A stretch of DNA of 40,543 bases, taken from NCBI RefSeq assembly GCF_005889715.1, contig NZ_VCKW01000048.1, positions 1 to 40,543 on the forward strand. Reading direction: 5' to 3'. The position numbers were made by a program, and so were the translations under genes. Position 1 is the stretch's first letter. Each line of letters starts with the position of its first letter. Positions 8,133 through 15,925 of the stretch are shown here, piece after piece. The notes under the pieces are model-generated. The model saw only the letters and a program-made list of their open reading frames with translations, made no database searches and was not told the origin of the DNA. Origin of the DNA: Actinomadura soli (GTDB lineage: Bacteria; Actinomycetota; Actinomycetes; Streptosporangiales; Streptosporangiaceae).

Positions 8133-9299
8133 ATGAAACGCACATACACGCGCACAGCCACGGGGGCGGCCGCGGCCGCACTTCTCATCTCCATCGCCGG
8201 CGCCGGCTGCTCGGACTCCGGCGGCAGCGACGGGCCGATCAAGGTCGGTTCGATCAACGGCGTCACCGGCCTGTTCCAGACGCCCGAGGTCCCGAAGGCC
8301 GTCAAGGCGGTCTTCGACGAGGTCAACGCGGCCGGCGGGATCAACGGCCGGAAGCTGGAGCTGATCAGCAAGGACGACGCCATGGACCCGGCGCGGTCCG
8401 GCCAGGCCGCCCGGCAGCTGATCACGTCCGAGAACGTGGTCGCGCTCGCCGGCTCCTCCAGCGCGGTGGACTGCGGTGTCAACCGCGCCACCTACAGCAA
8501 GGAGAAGATCGTCTCGGTGCCGGCGATCGGCGTCGACCCGTCCTGCTTCACCAGCCCGAACATCGCGCCGGTGAACCCCGGCCCGTACACGCTCACCACG
8601 GCGATGCTGTACTACGCGTCGGAGACGCTGAAGCGCGACAAGGTCTGCCTCGCCTACACCGTCCTGCCCGGCAGCGGCGGCGGCATCGAGGCCGCCATCA
8701 AGGAGTGGACGAACCTCACCGGCAAGACCCTCACGGTCAAGAACCTCGCCGTCGGCCAGGGCGACCCGACCCGCTACCTGGTGCAGCTGAAGAACGCCGG
8801 CTGCCAGGCCGTGGCTTACAACTCGGCCGTCGGGCCGTGGTTCCAGCAGGCCAAGACGCAGGGCATGCAGAACGTCGACTTCATCCTGGCGGCGAACAGC
8901 TACTCCGACGCCAACGCCAAGGTGATCCCGGCGGGCATGAACGCCTACGCCGGCACCGAGTGGCAGCCGTACACCGACCCGACGCTGCCCGGCAACGATC
9001 GCTGGTCCAAGATCATCGAGAAGAACGGGATCCAGAAGACGGCGTTCAGCCAGGGCGCGGTCATGGCCGCGGACGTGTTCGTCCAGGTCCTCAAGACCAT
9101 CAAGGGCGACATCACCCGCGAGTCGGTGACCAAGGCGTTCAAGGAGATGAAGCCGATCAACTACCCGATGGTCGGCACCCCGTACGTCTTCGGCCCCGGC
9201 AACGAGCACAACCCGATCAAGGGCAGCCAGTTCGTCAAGGCCGAGAACGGCGCCTGGAAGGTCCTGCCCGGCGGCTTCACCGTCCCCACCAAGAAGTAG
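8133..9299 (+). CDS. ABC substrate-binding lipoprotein, LivK type
   Basis: The 388-residue protein is the extracellular receptor of the HAAT importer. A Lys/Arg N-terminus, an Ala-rich hydrophobic stretch and a Cys at residue 26 (IAGAGC) look like a lipoprotein signal, though Gly rather than Leu stands at -3. The mature part begins IKVGSINGVTG and has VNAAGGINGRKLELISKDD, typical of periplasmic-binding fold type I receptors (Peripla_BP_6). AAGGG 8 bases ahead supports the ATG. A strong hairpin follows the stop before the permease gene, which would let this gene be expressed above the membrane subunits. The ligand cannot be named from the sequence. Confidence 0.92.
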   Translation: MKRTYTRTATGAAAAALLISIAGAGCSDSGGSDGPIKVGSINGVTGLFQTPEVPKAVKAVFDEVNAAGGINGRKLELISKDDAMDPARSGQAARQLITSENVVALAGSSSAVDCGVNRATYSKEKIVSVPAIGVDPSCFTSPNIAPVNPGPYTLTTAMLYYASETLKRDKVCLAYTVLPGSGGGIEAAIKEWTNLTGKTLTVKNLAVGQGDPTRYLVQLKNAGCQAVAYNSAVGPWFQQAKTQGMQNVDFILAANSYSDANAKVIPAGMNAYAGTEWQPYTDPTLPGNDRWSKIIEKNGIQKTAFSQGAVMAADVFVQVLKTIKGDITRESVTKAFKEMKPINYPMVGTPYVFGPGNEHNPIKGSQFVKAENGAWKVLPGGFTVPTKK

Positions 9300-9308
9300 C
9301 CGTGCGCA

Positions 9309-9339
9309 CCGGGCGCGCGGGGCCTCCCCGCGCGCCCGG
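9309..9339 (+). terminator. 14-bp perfect hairpin between binding-protein and permease genes
   Basis: A 14-bp perfectly paired GC stem with a 3-base loop fills most of the 58-base gap. It stands where a partial terminator or a 3'-end stabiliser would raise binding-protein mRNA over that of the following genes. There is no T-tract. The permease ribosome site (GGAGG near 9347) lies just beyond the stem. Confidence 0.6.
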
Positions 9340-9357
9340 GCCCACCGGAGGTATCCG

Positions 9358-10230
9358 ATGCTGAACTCTGTGATCGCCGGGCTGAGCAGCGGCGGCGGTT
9401 ACGCCCTGCTCGGCCTGTGCGTCGTGCTGACCTACCGGCTCGTCGCCGTCGTCAACTTCGCGATGACGGCCGTCGGCGCGATGGGCGCGTTCGTGATGGT
9501 GACGCTCACCGACGAGGGCCTGAACGTCTGGCTGGCCCTGCTGATCGGCGCGGTCTCCGCGGCGGCGCTGTCCGGCGTGTTCGGCGCGGCGCTCGCCCGC
9601 TGGTTCGCGGGCCACCGCGAGGGGACGAAGGCCGCCGTCACGGTGGCGCTGTTCGTGGCGCTGACCGCGATCGGGGTGCGGCTGTTCGGCGGCACCTCCA
9701 CCGGCGCGCGCCAGTTCCCGAACCCGTTCAGCGATCCCGTCTTCACGGTCGGGAGCGTCGTCGTGCCGCAGTCGGTGCTGGTGTCGCTGGCGTTCGCGGT
9801 GCTCATCACGGTGGCGGTCGGGCTGATGCTGACCCGCACCCGGGTCGGGCTGAAGCTGCAGGCGCTGTCGGAGCGGCCTGCCACCGCCCAGGTCGTCGGC
9901 ATCCCCGCGCCGGTGCTCGCCGTCGGCGTCTGGTCCGGCGTCGGCGCCATCACGATGCTGGTGATCGTCCTGGTCGCGCCGCGGCTCGGCGGCGACTTCG
10001 GCACCCTGGCCGGGCTGATCAGCACCGCGCTGGCGGTGGCGATGGTCGGCGCGTTCCGCAACCTGCCGCTGACGCTCGCCGGCGGCCTCATCGTGGGGTG
10101 CCTGGAGGGCATGTCGGCCTCCGTCGACTCCATCCAGAAGTACCAGGGCGTCGTGCCCTTCCTGGTGATCCTCGTGCTCCTGTGGTGGCGCAGCCGCCGC
10201 GAGGTCTGGGACACCGCGCACAGCCGCTGA
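9358..10230 (+). CDS. livH: Branched-chain-amino-acid-type ABC permease, LivH type
   Basis: A 290-residue, very hydrophobic membrane protein with the LivH hallmarks: the N-terminal GLSSGGGYALLGLCVVLTYR, then RTRVGLKLQALSERPATAQVVGI, the cytoplasmic coupling segment of this family. It forms the transmembrane channel with the LivM half of the fusion. GGAGG lies about 6 bases ahead of the ATG. It is separated from the binding-protein gene by a strong hairpin, so its transcription may be read-through. Confidence 0.92.
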   Translation: MLNSVIAGLSSGGGYALLGLCVVLTYRLVAVVNFAMTAVGAMGAFVMVTLTDEGLNVWLALLIGAVSAAALSGVFGAALARWFAGHREGTKAAVTVALFVALTAIGVRLFGGTSTGARQFPNPFSDPVFTVGSVVVPQSVLVSLAFAVLITVAVGLMLTRTRVGLKLQALSERPATAQVVGIPAPVLAVGVWSGVGAITMLVIVLVAPRLGGDFGTLAGLISTALAVAMVGAFRNLPLTLAGGLIVGCLEGMSASVDSIQKYQGVVPFLVILVLLWWRSRREVWDTAHSR

Positions 10231-10267
10231 GCGCGGTCTGAGAGAGAAACGAGCCCTCCCGGGGGGA

Positions 10268-10287
10268 CTGGGGGGGCGTCCCCCCAG
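10268..10287. repeat. G6/C6 palindrome between livH-type and alcohol dehydrogenase genes
   Basis: An 8-bp stem (CTGGGGGG / CCCCCCAG) with a 4-base loop. Its core (six G, ACG, then C-run on the minus strand) matches the copies inside the SDR and LivF-type genes. It lies in the 75-base intergenic gap and could attenuate transcription into the alcohol dehydrogenase. Confidence 0.5.
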
Positions 10288-10305
10288 ATGAAGAAACGAG
10301 GAAGA

Positions 10306-11412
10306 ATGCTCCACCCGACCTCAACCAGGGCCGCAGTGCTGCGCGAGCACGGCGCGGACCTGAGCATCGAGGAGCTGCCGCTGCCCGCCGAGTGCGAGCC
10401 GGGCGCGGCGCTCGTCCGGGTCGACTGCGCGACGCTGTGCGCGACGGACGTGCACCTGTGGTCCGGCGCCATGTCGTTCCCGGAGATGCTGCCGATCGTC
10501 CTCGGCCACGAGACGATGGGCACCGTCTGCGCCGTCGGCCCCGGGGCCCGCGACGCGCTCGGCCGGGACGTCAAGGTCGGCGACCGCATCGGCTGGTCGG
10601 AGTCGGTGTGCGGGCACTGCTACGGCTGCGCCGTCCTGCGCAACCCCGTCGCGTGCTCCGAGCGCGGCTACGGGTTCCTGCTGCGCGCCGACCGCTTCCC
10701 CTACGCGACGGGCGGGCTCGCCGGGCACAACTACGTGACGCCGGGGGCGCTGAAGCTCGTCCTGCCCGACGAGGTCAAGGACACCTGGGCGGCGTCGGCG
10801 GGGTGCGCGGTCAAGACCGTCCTGCACGCCTTCGACCGGGCCGGGGGAGTGCGTCCCGGATCGTCCGTCGTGGTGCAGGGCGCGGGCGCGCTCGGGATCG
10901 TCGCGACGGCCGTGGCGAGCCTGTCGGGCGCCGGCAAGGTGATCACGATCGGCGCGCCCGACGCCCGGCTCGACCTGGCCCGCCGCTTCGGCGCCGACGA
11001 GACCATCGGGCTGGACGGTGACGGCGACTCCCGGGTCGCCGCCGTCATGGAGGCCACGCAGGGGCGCGGCGCCGAACTCGTCCTCGACCTCGCCGGGGCG
11101 CCCGGCATCGGCGCGGAGGCGGTCGGCATGGCCGCGTTCGGCGGCCGGTTCGTCATCGTCGGCAGCACCGGCTTCCAGCCGGACCAGCTCTCCCTCGGCG
11201 CGATCATGGGCAAGGAGCTGAACGTGCTCGGCTCGCTGAACGGCGACGTCGGCGACCTCTACCGCAGCATCGAGTTCCTGCGCGGCTCCGCGGACCGCTT
11301 CCCCTGGGACGACCTGTTCAGCGCCCCGGGCGGCCTGGACGGGGCGTCCGGCGCGCTGTCGGCCATGTCGCGGCTGGAGCAGGTCAAGGCCGTCATCAAC
11401 CCCAACCGGTAA
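10306..11412 (+). CDS. Zinc-dependent alcohol dehydrogenase (MDR family)
   Basis: A 368-residue medium-chain dehydrogenase. The catalytic zinc ligands are visible as Cys in TLCATDVH and His-Glu in GHETMG. The structural zinc lobe is intact with four Cys (CGHC, then C after two residues, then C after seven). The NAD(P) loop is GAGALG. It would oxidise an alcohol, probably a product of the imported compound. Two ATG codons are possible: 10288 has no ribosome site, while 10306 has GAGGA 3 bases ahead, a short but better spacing. The gene follows the transporter and precedes the second AKR by 16 bases. Confidence 0.88.
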   Translation: MLHPTSTRAAVLREHGADLSIEELPLPAECEPGAALVRVDCATLCATDVHLWSGAMSFPEMLPIVLGHETMGTVCAVGPGARDALGRDVKVGDRIGWSESVCGHCYGCAVLRNPVACSERGYGFLLRADRFPYATGGLAGHNYVTPGALKLVLPDEVKDTWAASAGCAVKTVLHAFDRAGGVRPGSSVVVQGAGALGIVATAVASLSGAGKVITIGAPDARLDLARRFGADETIGLDGDGDSRVAAVMEATQGRGAELVLDLAGAPGIGAEAVGMAAFGGRFVIVGSTGFQPDQLSLGAIMGKELNVLGSLNGDVGDLYRSIEFLRGSADRFPWDDLFSAPGGLDGASGALSAMSRLEQVKAVINPNR

Positions 11413-11428
11413 AGGAAACTCCCCCCTC

Positions 11429-12394
11429 GTGTCTCCACAGAAGGTCCCCCATCGCCGCCTCGGCTCCGCCGGTCCCGAGGCATCCGTCCTGTCGCTCGGC
11501 TCCTGGCACACCTACGACCGGATGGACTTCGGCGACGCCGTGACGATGCTCCGGCACGCCGTCGACTCCGGCATCAACCTGTTCGACGTCGCCGTCTACG
11601 GCATCCCCGGCGTCCATCCGCCGGTGTTCACCGACGTGCTGTTCTCCGCGATGGTCCGCGCCGCCGGGATCGCCCGGGACGACTATTTGCTGTCCACGAA
11701 GCTGTGGCTGGAGGGGTACCCCGAGCACTCGATGCGCGACCAGCTGACCAACGCGCTGTTCCGGGTCGGCGCCGACCACGCGGACGTGGCCGTCCTCGGC
11801 GACATCCGCAGCGATGACCTCGACCTCAAGGCGCTCGCCGAGGACCTCGCCGCGCTGGAGCGGGAGGGCCTGCTCGGCTGCTGGGGCGTCAACAACTGGT
11901 CGGCCACCGCCGTCCGGACGATCCGCGAGCACGCCCTCGCCGCCGGATCGCCCGGCCCGCAGCTCGCCCAGCTGAAGTACAGCCCGTGCCGGCGCTCCAT
12001 CCCGGACGGCGAGCCGTTCGCGGCCGTCTTCGCCGAAGGCGTTTCGCTGCAGGCGTCGGACGTCCTGGAGGGCGGCATCCTGGCGGGCAAGTCGGGTGAG
12101 TCCCGGCAGATCGGCCGCGACCCGGGCGACATCCGCCCGCGCATCCAGGAGGCCGCGAAGGGCCTCGCCGACCTGGGCAGGGAGCTGGACGCCAGCCCGG
12201 CCCAGCTCTGCATCGCGTTCACGCTCACGCACCCGTCCACGAGCACGGTGCTGTTCGGCTCGACGAGCCTTCAGCAGCTCACGGACAACATCGCGGCGCT
12301 GGACCTCCTGGACCGCGTCGGCGCGTCCCGCCTCCGTTCCATGATGGACCCGTTCTGGGCCGACCGCGACATCGTCGACCCCGAGGGCCCCTGA
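11429..12394 (+). CDS. Aldo/keto reductase family protein, catalytic His missing (copy 2)
   Basis: A 321-residue paralogue of the AKR at 1949-2965. Tetrad Asp and Tyr are in FDVAVYGIPG and Lys in LLSTKLWLEGYP. As in the paralogue, the catalytic-His strand reads DVAVLGD, so Gly replaces His. SWGVNN-type cofactor loop (CWGVNNWSA) and the C-terminal TVLFGSTSLQQLTDNIAAL are present. The GTG at 11429 has AAGGA 12 bases ahead, a rather long spacing. It ends the plus-strand catabolic operon. That both copies share the same lost residue suggests one altered chemistry rather than decay. Confidence 0.85.
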   Translation: MSPQKVPHRRLGSAGPEASVLSLGSWHTYDRMDFGDAVTMLRHAVDSGINLFDVAVYGIPGVHPPVFTDVLFSAMVRAAGIARDDYLLSTKLWLEGYPEHSMRDQLTNALFRVGADHADVAVLGDIRSDDLDLKALAEDLAALEREGLLGCWGVNNWSATAVRTIREHALAAGSPGPQLAQLKYSPCRRSIPDGEPFAAVFAEGVSLQASDVLEGGILAGKSGESRQIGRDPGDIRPRIQEAAKGLADLGRELDASPAQLCIAFTLTHPSTSTVLFGSTSLQQLTDNIAALDLLDRVGASRLRSMMDPFWADRDIVDPEGP

Positions 12395-12402
12395 CCCCGA
12401 TC

Positions 12403-12435
12403 CCGCCGGGACCGGCCGACGGCCGGCCCCGGCGG
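12403..12435. terminator. Hairpin between convergent AKR and STAS genes
   Basis: A 15-position stem with 14 pairs, one mismatch and a 3-base loop lies in the 75-base gap between converging stop codons. It would end the catabolic operon and, from the other side, the STAS gene. Confidence 0.6.
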
Positions 12436-12469
12436 TACGGGCCCGGCCTGGGCGGCGGCCGGGGCTCGG

Positions 12470-12865
12470 TCAGGGCTCGGTCAGGGCCGCGATGGCCTGC
12501 TCCGGCGTCTCGTAGGCGATGAGGTGGCGGTCCAGGCCGCTGCGTTCGATGATCGTGCGGAACCGCCGCTCCGGGCGGGCGAGGACGAGCTCGCCGCCCG
12601 CCCCGCGCGCCGCCTTCCACAGCACGATCAGGGCGTTGAGCCCGGAGGAGTCGCAGAACCCGACCCCGCCGATGTCCATCACGACCTTCGGCGGCCCGTC
12701 CAGCCGGCCGATGTCCGCGAGGACGTGCTCCCGCAGCCGGCCCGCCGTCACGAGCGTCAGCTCGCCGCCCGCCTCCACGAGCAGGCAGGGCCCGCGGACC
12801 TCGCTGCGGACCCGCAGCCGGTCGGGGCCCGCGGCGTCCGGCCGCCCCTCCGCGTCGTGCGACAC
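12470..12865 (-). CDS. STAS-domain protein (anti-anti-sigma type)
   Basis: About 131 residues forming a single STAS domain, as in anti-sigma factor antagonists. The phosphorylatable Ser region reads FCDSSGLNAL after VVMDIGGVG, which matches the conserved DSSGL motif. It would bind an anti-sigma kinase in the cytoplasm; no such kinase or sigma factor is in the window. A GTG at 12874 overlaps the ribosome site GGAAGG (12874-12879), while the GTG at 12865 has that site 8 bases ahead, so the later start is used here. The 3' end carries a 12-base tandem duplication. The gene is divergent from the iron importer but probably not part of the siderophore system. Confidence 0.82.
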   Translation of the reverse strand: MSHDAEGRPDAAGPDRLRVRSEVRGPCLLVEAGGELTLVTAGRLREHVLADIGRLDGPPKVVMDIGGVGFCDSSGLNALIVLWKAARGAGGELVLARPERRFRTIIERSGLDRHLIAYETPEQAIAALTEP

Positions 12866-12988
12866 CCTGATCACCTTCCGTCATCGCGCAGGGATCTCGC
12901 CTACCCACGACAGCGCAGGTCATGCAGCGCGCCGGCGGCCGCGTCCGGACCGGTGTCCCGGCGGCCGGGCGCGCCCTTATCAACCGGT

Positions 12989-13007
12989 TTAGCTTAGGCT
13001 AGCCTTA
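12989..13007. promoter_or_regulatory. Iron box (IdeR/DmdR type) before the importer operon
   Basis: TTAGCTTAGGCTAGCCTTA matches 16 of 19 positions of the actinobacterial iron-box consensus TTAGGTTAGSCTAACCTAA. It overlaps a -10-like TAGCCT (13000-13005) with TTATCA (12977-12982) as a weak -35. The importer GTG is at 13012, about 7 bases past the -10, so the message may be leaderless. The Fe(II)-loaded repressor would block initiation. Confidence 0.8.
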
Positions 13008-13011
13008 TCTC

Positions 13012-14067
13012 GTGCTGTCCCCCGTGCGAAGGCGCCCGCCTCGAACCCCGGAGAAGGCGGGCGGGCCGCGCGGTCGCGGCGCCCACCTGGGAGGGCTGGC
13101 GCTGCTCACGGCCGTGCTCCTGCTGACGGTCGTGGCGAGCCTCGCGATCGGGGCCGGGGACGTCCCGCTCGGACGGGTCCTGCCCGGAGTCTTCTCTCCG
13201 GACGACGCCTCGCGGCCGGACCTGATCGTCCACGAGCTGCGGCTGCCGCGCACGGTCCTCGGCATCGCCGTCGGGATGGCGCTGGGCCTGGCCGGCGCGG
13301 TGATGCAGGCGCTCACCCGCAACCCGCTCGCCGAGCCGGGGCTGCTCGGCGTGAACGGCGGCGCGGCGCTCGCGGTCGTCATCGTCATCGGATCGACCCG
13401 GGTGGACGACCCGCTCGTCTACGTGTGGGCGGCGTTCCTGGGCGCGGCGGGCGCGGCGATGCTCGTCTACATGATCGGCGCGCGGGGGCGGGGCGGCGCG
13501 TCGCCCGCGCGGCTGGTGCTCGCCGGCGCCGCCGTCGAGGCCGTGTTCACCGCGCTCACGGCCGGGCTGATGCTGCTCAGCCCCGGCAGCTTCGGCGGCT
13601 TCCGGTTCTGGCAGGTCGGCAGCCTCGGCGGCCGGGAGATGTCGGTCTTCCTCCGCATCCTGCCGTTCGTGCTGGCCGGGACGATCCTGGCGCTGCTGCT
13701 GGCCCGTCCGCTGAACGCGCTCGGCATGGGCGACGAGGCGGGCAAGGCGCTCGGCTCCCGCCCGGGCCGGACGCGGGCGCTCGGGGCCCTCGCGGTCGTG
13801 GTGCTCTGCGGGTCCGCGACGGCGGCCGCGGGGCCGATCGTGTTCCTCGGGCTGGCGGTGCCGTTCATCGTCCGGACGGCGGTCGGGCCCGACCAGCGGC
13901 TCGTGCTGCCGTACTCGCTGCTGCTCGCGCCCGTCCTGCTGCTCGGCGCGGACATCTTCGGCCGGGTCATCGCGCCCGGCGAGCTGGAGACCGGGATCGT
14001 CACCGCGTTCCTCGGGGCGCCGCTGTTCGCGGTGATGGTCCGGCGGGGAAGGACGCGCGACCTATGA
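13012..14067 (+). CDS. Ferric-siderophore ABC permease, FecCD family (first)
   Basis: A 351-residue membrane protein of the FecCD/BtuC family. After a charged 25-residue leader come about ten hydrophobic helices and the family signature: LRLPRTVLGIAVGMALGLAGAVMQALTRNPLAEPGLLGVNGGAAL. The ATPase-contact segment GMGDEAGKALG is also present. It forms half of the channel for the ferric siderophore. The GTG start has no ribosome site and lies 5 bases after an iron box, so a leaderless transcript is likely. Its stop overlaps the second permease by ATGA. Confidence 0.93.
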   Translation: MLSPVRRRPPRTPEKAGGPRGRGAHLGGLALLTAVLLLTVVASLAIGAGDVPLGRVLPGVFSPDDASRPDLIVHELRLPRTVLGIAVGMALGLAGAVMQALTRNPLAEPGLLGVNGGAALAVVIVIGSTRVDDPLVYVWAAFLGAAGAAMLVYMIGARGRGGASPARLVLAGAAVEAVFTALTAGLMLLSPGSFGGFRFWQVGSLGGREMSVFLRILPFVLAGTILALLLARPLNALGMGDEAGKALGSRPGRTRALGALAVVVLCGSATAAAGPIVFLGLAVPFIVRTAVGPDQRLVLPYSLLLAPVLLLGADIFGRVIAPGELETGIVTAFLGAPLFAVMVRRGRTRDL

Positions 14068-15089
14068 GAGTGATGCGCGCGGGCGCGCTGTCGGTGCGCT
14101 GGGAGCCGCGGGCCGCGGCGGTGTGCGGGGTGCTGGCGCTGGTCGCGGCGTCCGCGGCCGTCCTCGTCGTCGGGTCGGGCGAGTTCCCGATCTCACCGCC
14201 GGACGTGGTGCGCGTCCTGGTCGGGCAGGGCGACCAGGCCACCGAGTTCATCGTCACGACGCTGCGGCTCCCGCGCGCGGTCACCGGGCTGCTCGCCGGG
14301 CTCGCGCTCGGCCTCAGCGGCGCGATCTTCCAGAGCATCTCCCGCAACCCGCTCGGCAGCCCCGACCTGATCGGGTTCACCACCGGGTCGGCGTCCGGCG
14401 CGCTGCTGCAGATCCTCGTGTTCGGCGGCGGCGCGGTCGCGATCACCGTCAGCTCGGTCGCGGGCTCGGTGCTGACCGCGGCGGGCGTGTACCTGGTCGC
14501 CTACCGGCGCGGCGGCGGCGTCCACGGCGTCCGGCTGGTGCTGATCGGCGTCGCGGCGGCGGCGATGCTGCAGGCGCTGAACTCCTACCTCATCACCCGC
14601 GCGGAGCTGCGCGAGGGCTACGAGGCCGCGTTCTGGCTGACCGGCAGCCTGAACGGGCGGGACTGGGACCAGGCCGTCCCGCTCGGGATCGCGCTGGCGG
14701 TGCTCGTCCCGGCGGCGCTGCTGCTCGCCCGCCCGCTCGGCATGGGCGAGCTGGGCGACGACGCCGCGCAGGCGCTCGGCGTGCCCGTCCAGCGGACCCG
14801 GGCGCTGCTCACGGTCGCCGGGGTGGGCCTCGTCGCGGCGGCCACCGCGGCGGCCGGGCCCGTCCCGTTCGTCGCGCTCGCCGCGCCGCAGCTCGCCCGG
14901 CGGATGACGCGCCGGGCCGGCGCGCAGCTGCTGCCCGCCGCGCTGACCGGCGCGGCGCTGCTGGCCACCGCCGATCTGATCTCGCTCCACCTGCCGGTCG
15001 CGATGCCGGTGGGCGTCGTCACCGGCGTCCTCGGCGGCGCGTACCTGGCCTGGCTGCTGTCGACCACCGGACGGAAGGGGATGGCGTGA
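14064..15089 (+). CDS. Ferric-siderophore ABC permease, FecCD family (second)
   Basis: The 341-residue partner of the preceding permease. It has the same signature (LRLPRAVTGLLAG, LGLSGAIFQSISRNPLGSPDLIGF) and the ATPase-contact loop GELGDDAAQALG. The two permeases form a heterodimeric channel as in FepD/FepG. Its ATG lies in the stop of the first permease and its own stop overlaps the ATPase gene start (GTGA), so the three are coupled. The binding protein for this importer is not here but 22 kb downstream at 37457, under a matching iron box. Confidence 0.93.
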   Translation: MRVMRAGALSVRWEPRAAAVCGVLALVAASAAVLVVGSGEFPISPPDVVRVLVGQGDQATEFIVTTLRLPRAVTGLLAGLALGLSGAIFQSISRNPLGSPDLIGFTTGSASGALLQILVFGGGAVAITVSSVAGSVLTAAGVYLVAYRRGGGVHGVRLVLIGVAAAAMLQALNSYLITRAELREGYEAAFWLTGSLNGRDWDQAVPLGIALAVLVPAALLLARPLGMGELGDDAAQALGVPVQRTRALLTVAGVGLVAAATAAAGPVPFVALAAPQLARRMTRRAGAQLLPAALTGAALLATADLISLHLPVAMPVGVVTGVLGGAYLAWLLSTTGRKGMA

Positions 15090-15895
15090 CCCGGTTGCGC
15101 GCGGACGACCTCACCCTGGCCTACGAGAGGCGGGTCGTCGCCGAGAACCTCGGCGTGGAGATCCCGGACGAGTCGTTCACCGTCATCGTCGGGCCGAACG
15201 CCTGCGGCAAGTCGACGCTGCTGCGCGCCCTCGCCCGGCTGCTTCGTCCCCGCGCGGGGACCGTCTACCTGGACGACGCCCCGATCGCCGCCCTGCCGCC
15301 GAAACGGCTCGCGCGGCGGCTCGGCCTCCTGCCGCAGTCGCCGCTGACGCCCGAGGGCATCACGGTCGCCGACCTCGTCGCGCGGGGCCGCTACCCGCAC
15401 CAGGGGCTGCTGCGCCAGTGGTCGCGCGAGGACGAGGCCGCCGTGGCCGAGGCCATGGCCGCCGTCGGCGTCACCGACCTCGCCGGACGCGTCGTGGACG
15501 AGCTGTCCGGCGGCCAGCGGCAGCGGGTCTGGCTGGCGCTCGTCCTGGCCCAGGAGACCGGCATCATGCTGCTGGACGAGCCCACGACCTACCTCGACAT
15601 CGCGCACCAGATCGAGGTGCTCGACCTGTGCGCGCGGCTGCACGAGGAGGGGCGCACGCTCGTCGCGGTGCTGCACGACCTCAACCACGCCTGCCGGTAC
15701 GCCACCCATCTGATCGCGATGCGCGGCGGCGAGATCCTCGCGGAGGGCCCGCCCGCCGAGATCGTCACCGCCGACCTCGTGGAGCGCGTGTTCGGCCTGC
15801 CGTGCCGCGTCATCCCCGACCCGGAGACGGACACGCCGCTGATCGTCCCGGCGGACCGGCGGCGGGCGTTGACGGCCGGAAAACCTCTCAATTAG
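15086..15895 (+). CDS. Ferric-siderophore ABC ATPase, FepC/FhuC type
   Basis: A 269-residue ATPase that powers the FecCD permeases. Walker A is GPNACGKST, typical of the FepC/FhuC group. It has the Q-loop LGLLPQSP, the RGRYPHQ motif of iron importers, signature LSGGQRQR, Walker B IMLLDEPTTYLD and the switch His in VLHDLNHACRYA. It starts with GTG inside the stop of the permease gene. Its TAG stop lies inside the next iron box (15892-15910), so the importer operon ends exactly where the NRPS promoter begins, with no terminator between. Confidence 0.94.
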   Translation: MTRLRADDLTLAYERRVVAENLGVEIPDESFTVIVGPNACGKSTLLRALARLLRPRAGTVYLDDAPIAALPPKRLARRLGLLPQSPLTPEGITVADLVARGRYPHQGLLRQWSREDEAAVAEAMAAVGVTDLAGRVVDELSGGQRQRVWLALVLAQETGIMLLDEPTTYLDIAHQIEVLDLCARLHEEGRTLVAVLHDLNHACRYATHLIAMRGGEILAEGPPAEIVTADLVERVFGLPCRVIPDPETDTPLIVPADRRRALTAGKPLN

Positions 15896-15910
15896 GTTAG
15901 CCTTACCTAA
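15892..15910. promoter_or_regulatory. Iron box before the loading NRPS
   Basis: TTAGGTTAGCCTTACCTAA matches 18 of 19 consensus positions. It overlaps the stop codon of the upstream ATPase gene and a -10-like TAGGTT (15893-15898), 18 bases after a -35-like TTGACG (15869-15874). It gives the NRPS its own iron-controlled promoter inside a run of plus-strand genes. Confidence 0.9.
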
Positions 15911-15925
15911 ACAGAGGGGAGTGCC

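Noticed and set aside
12470..12865. STAS protein as part of the siderophore regulon.
   Set aside because: It is transcribed away from the iron box, has its own ribosome site, and no partner kinase or sigma factor is nearby.
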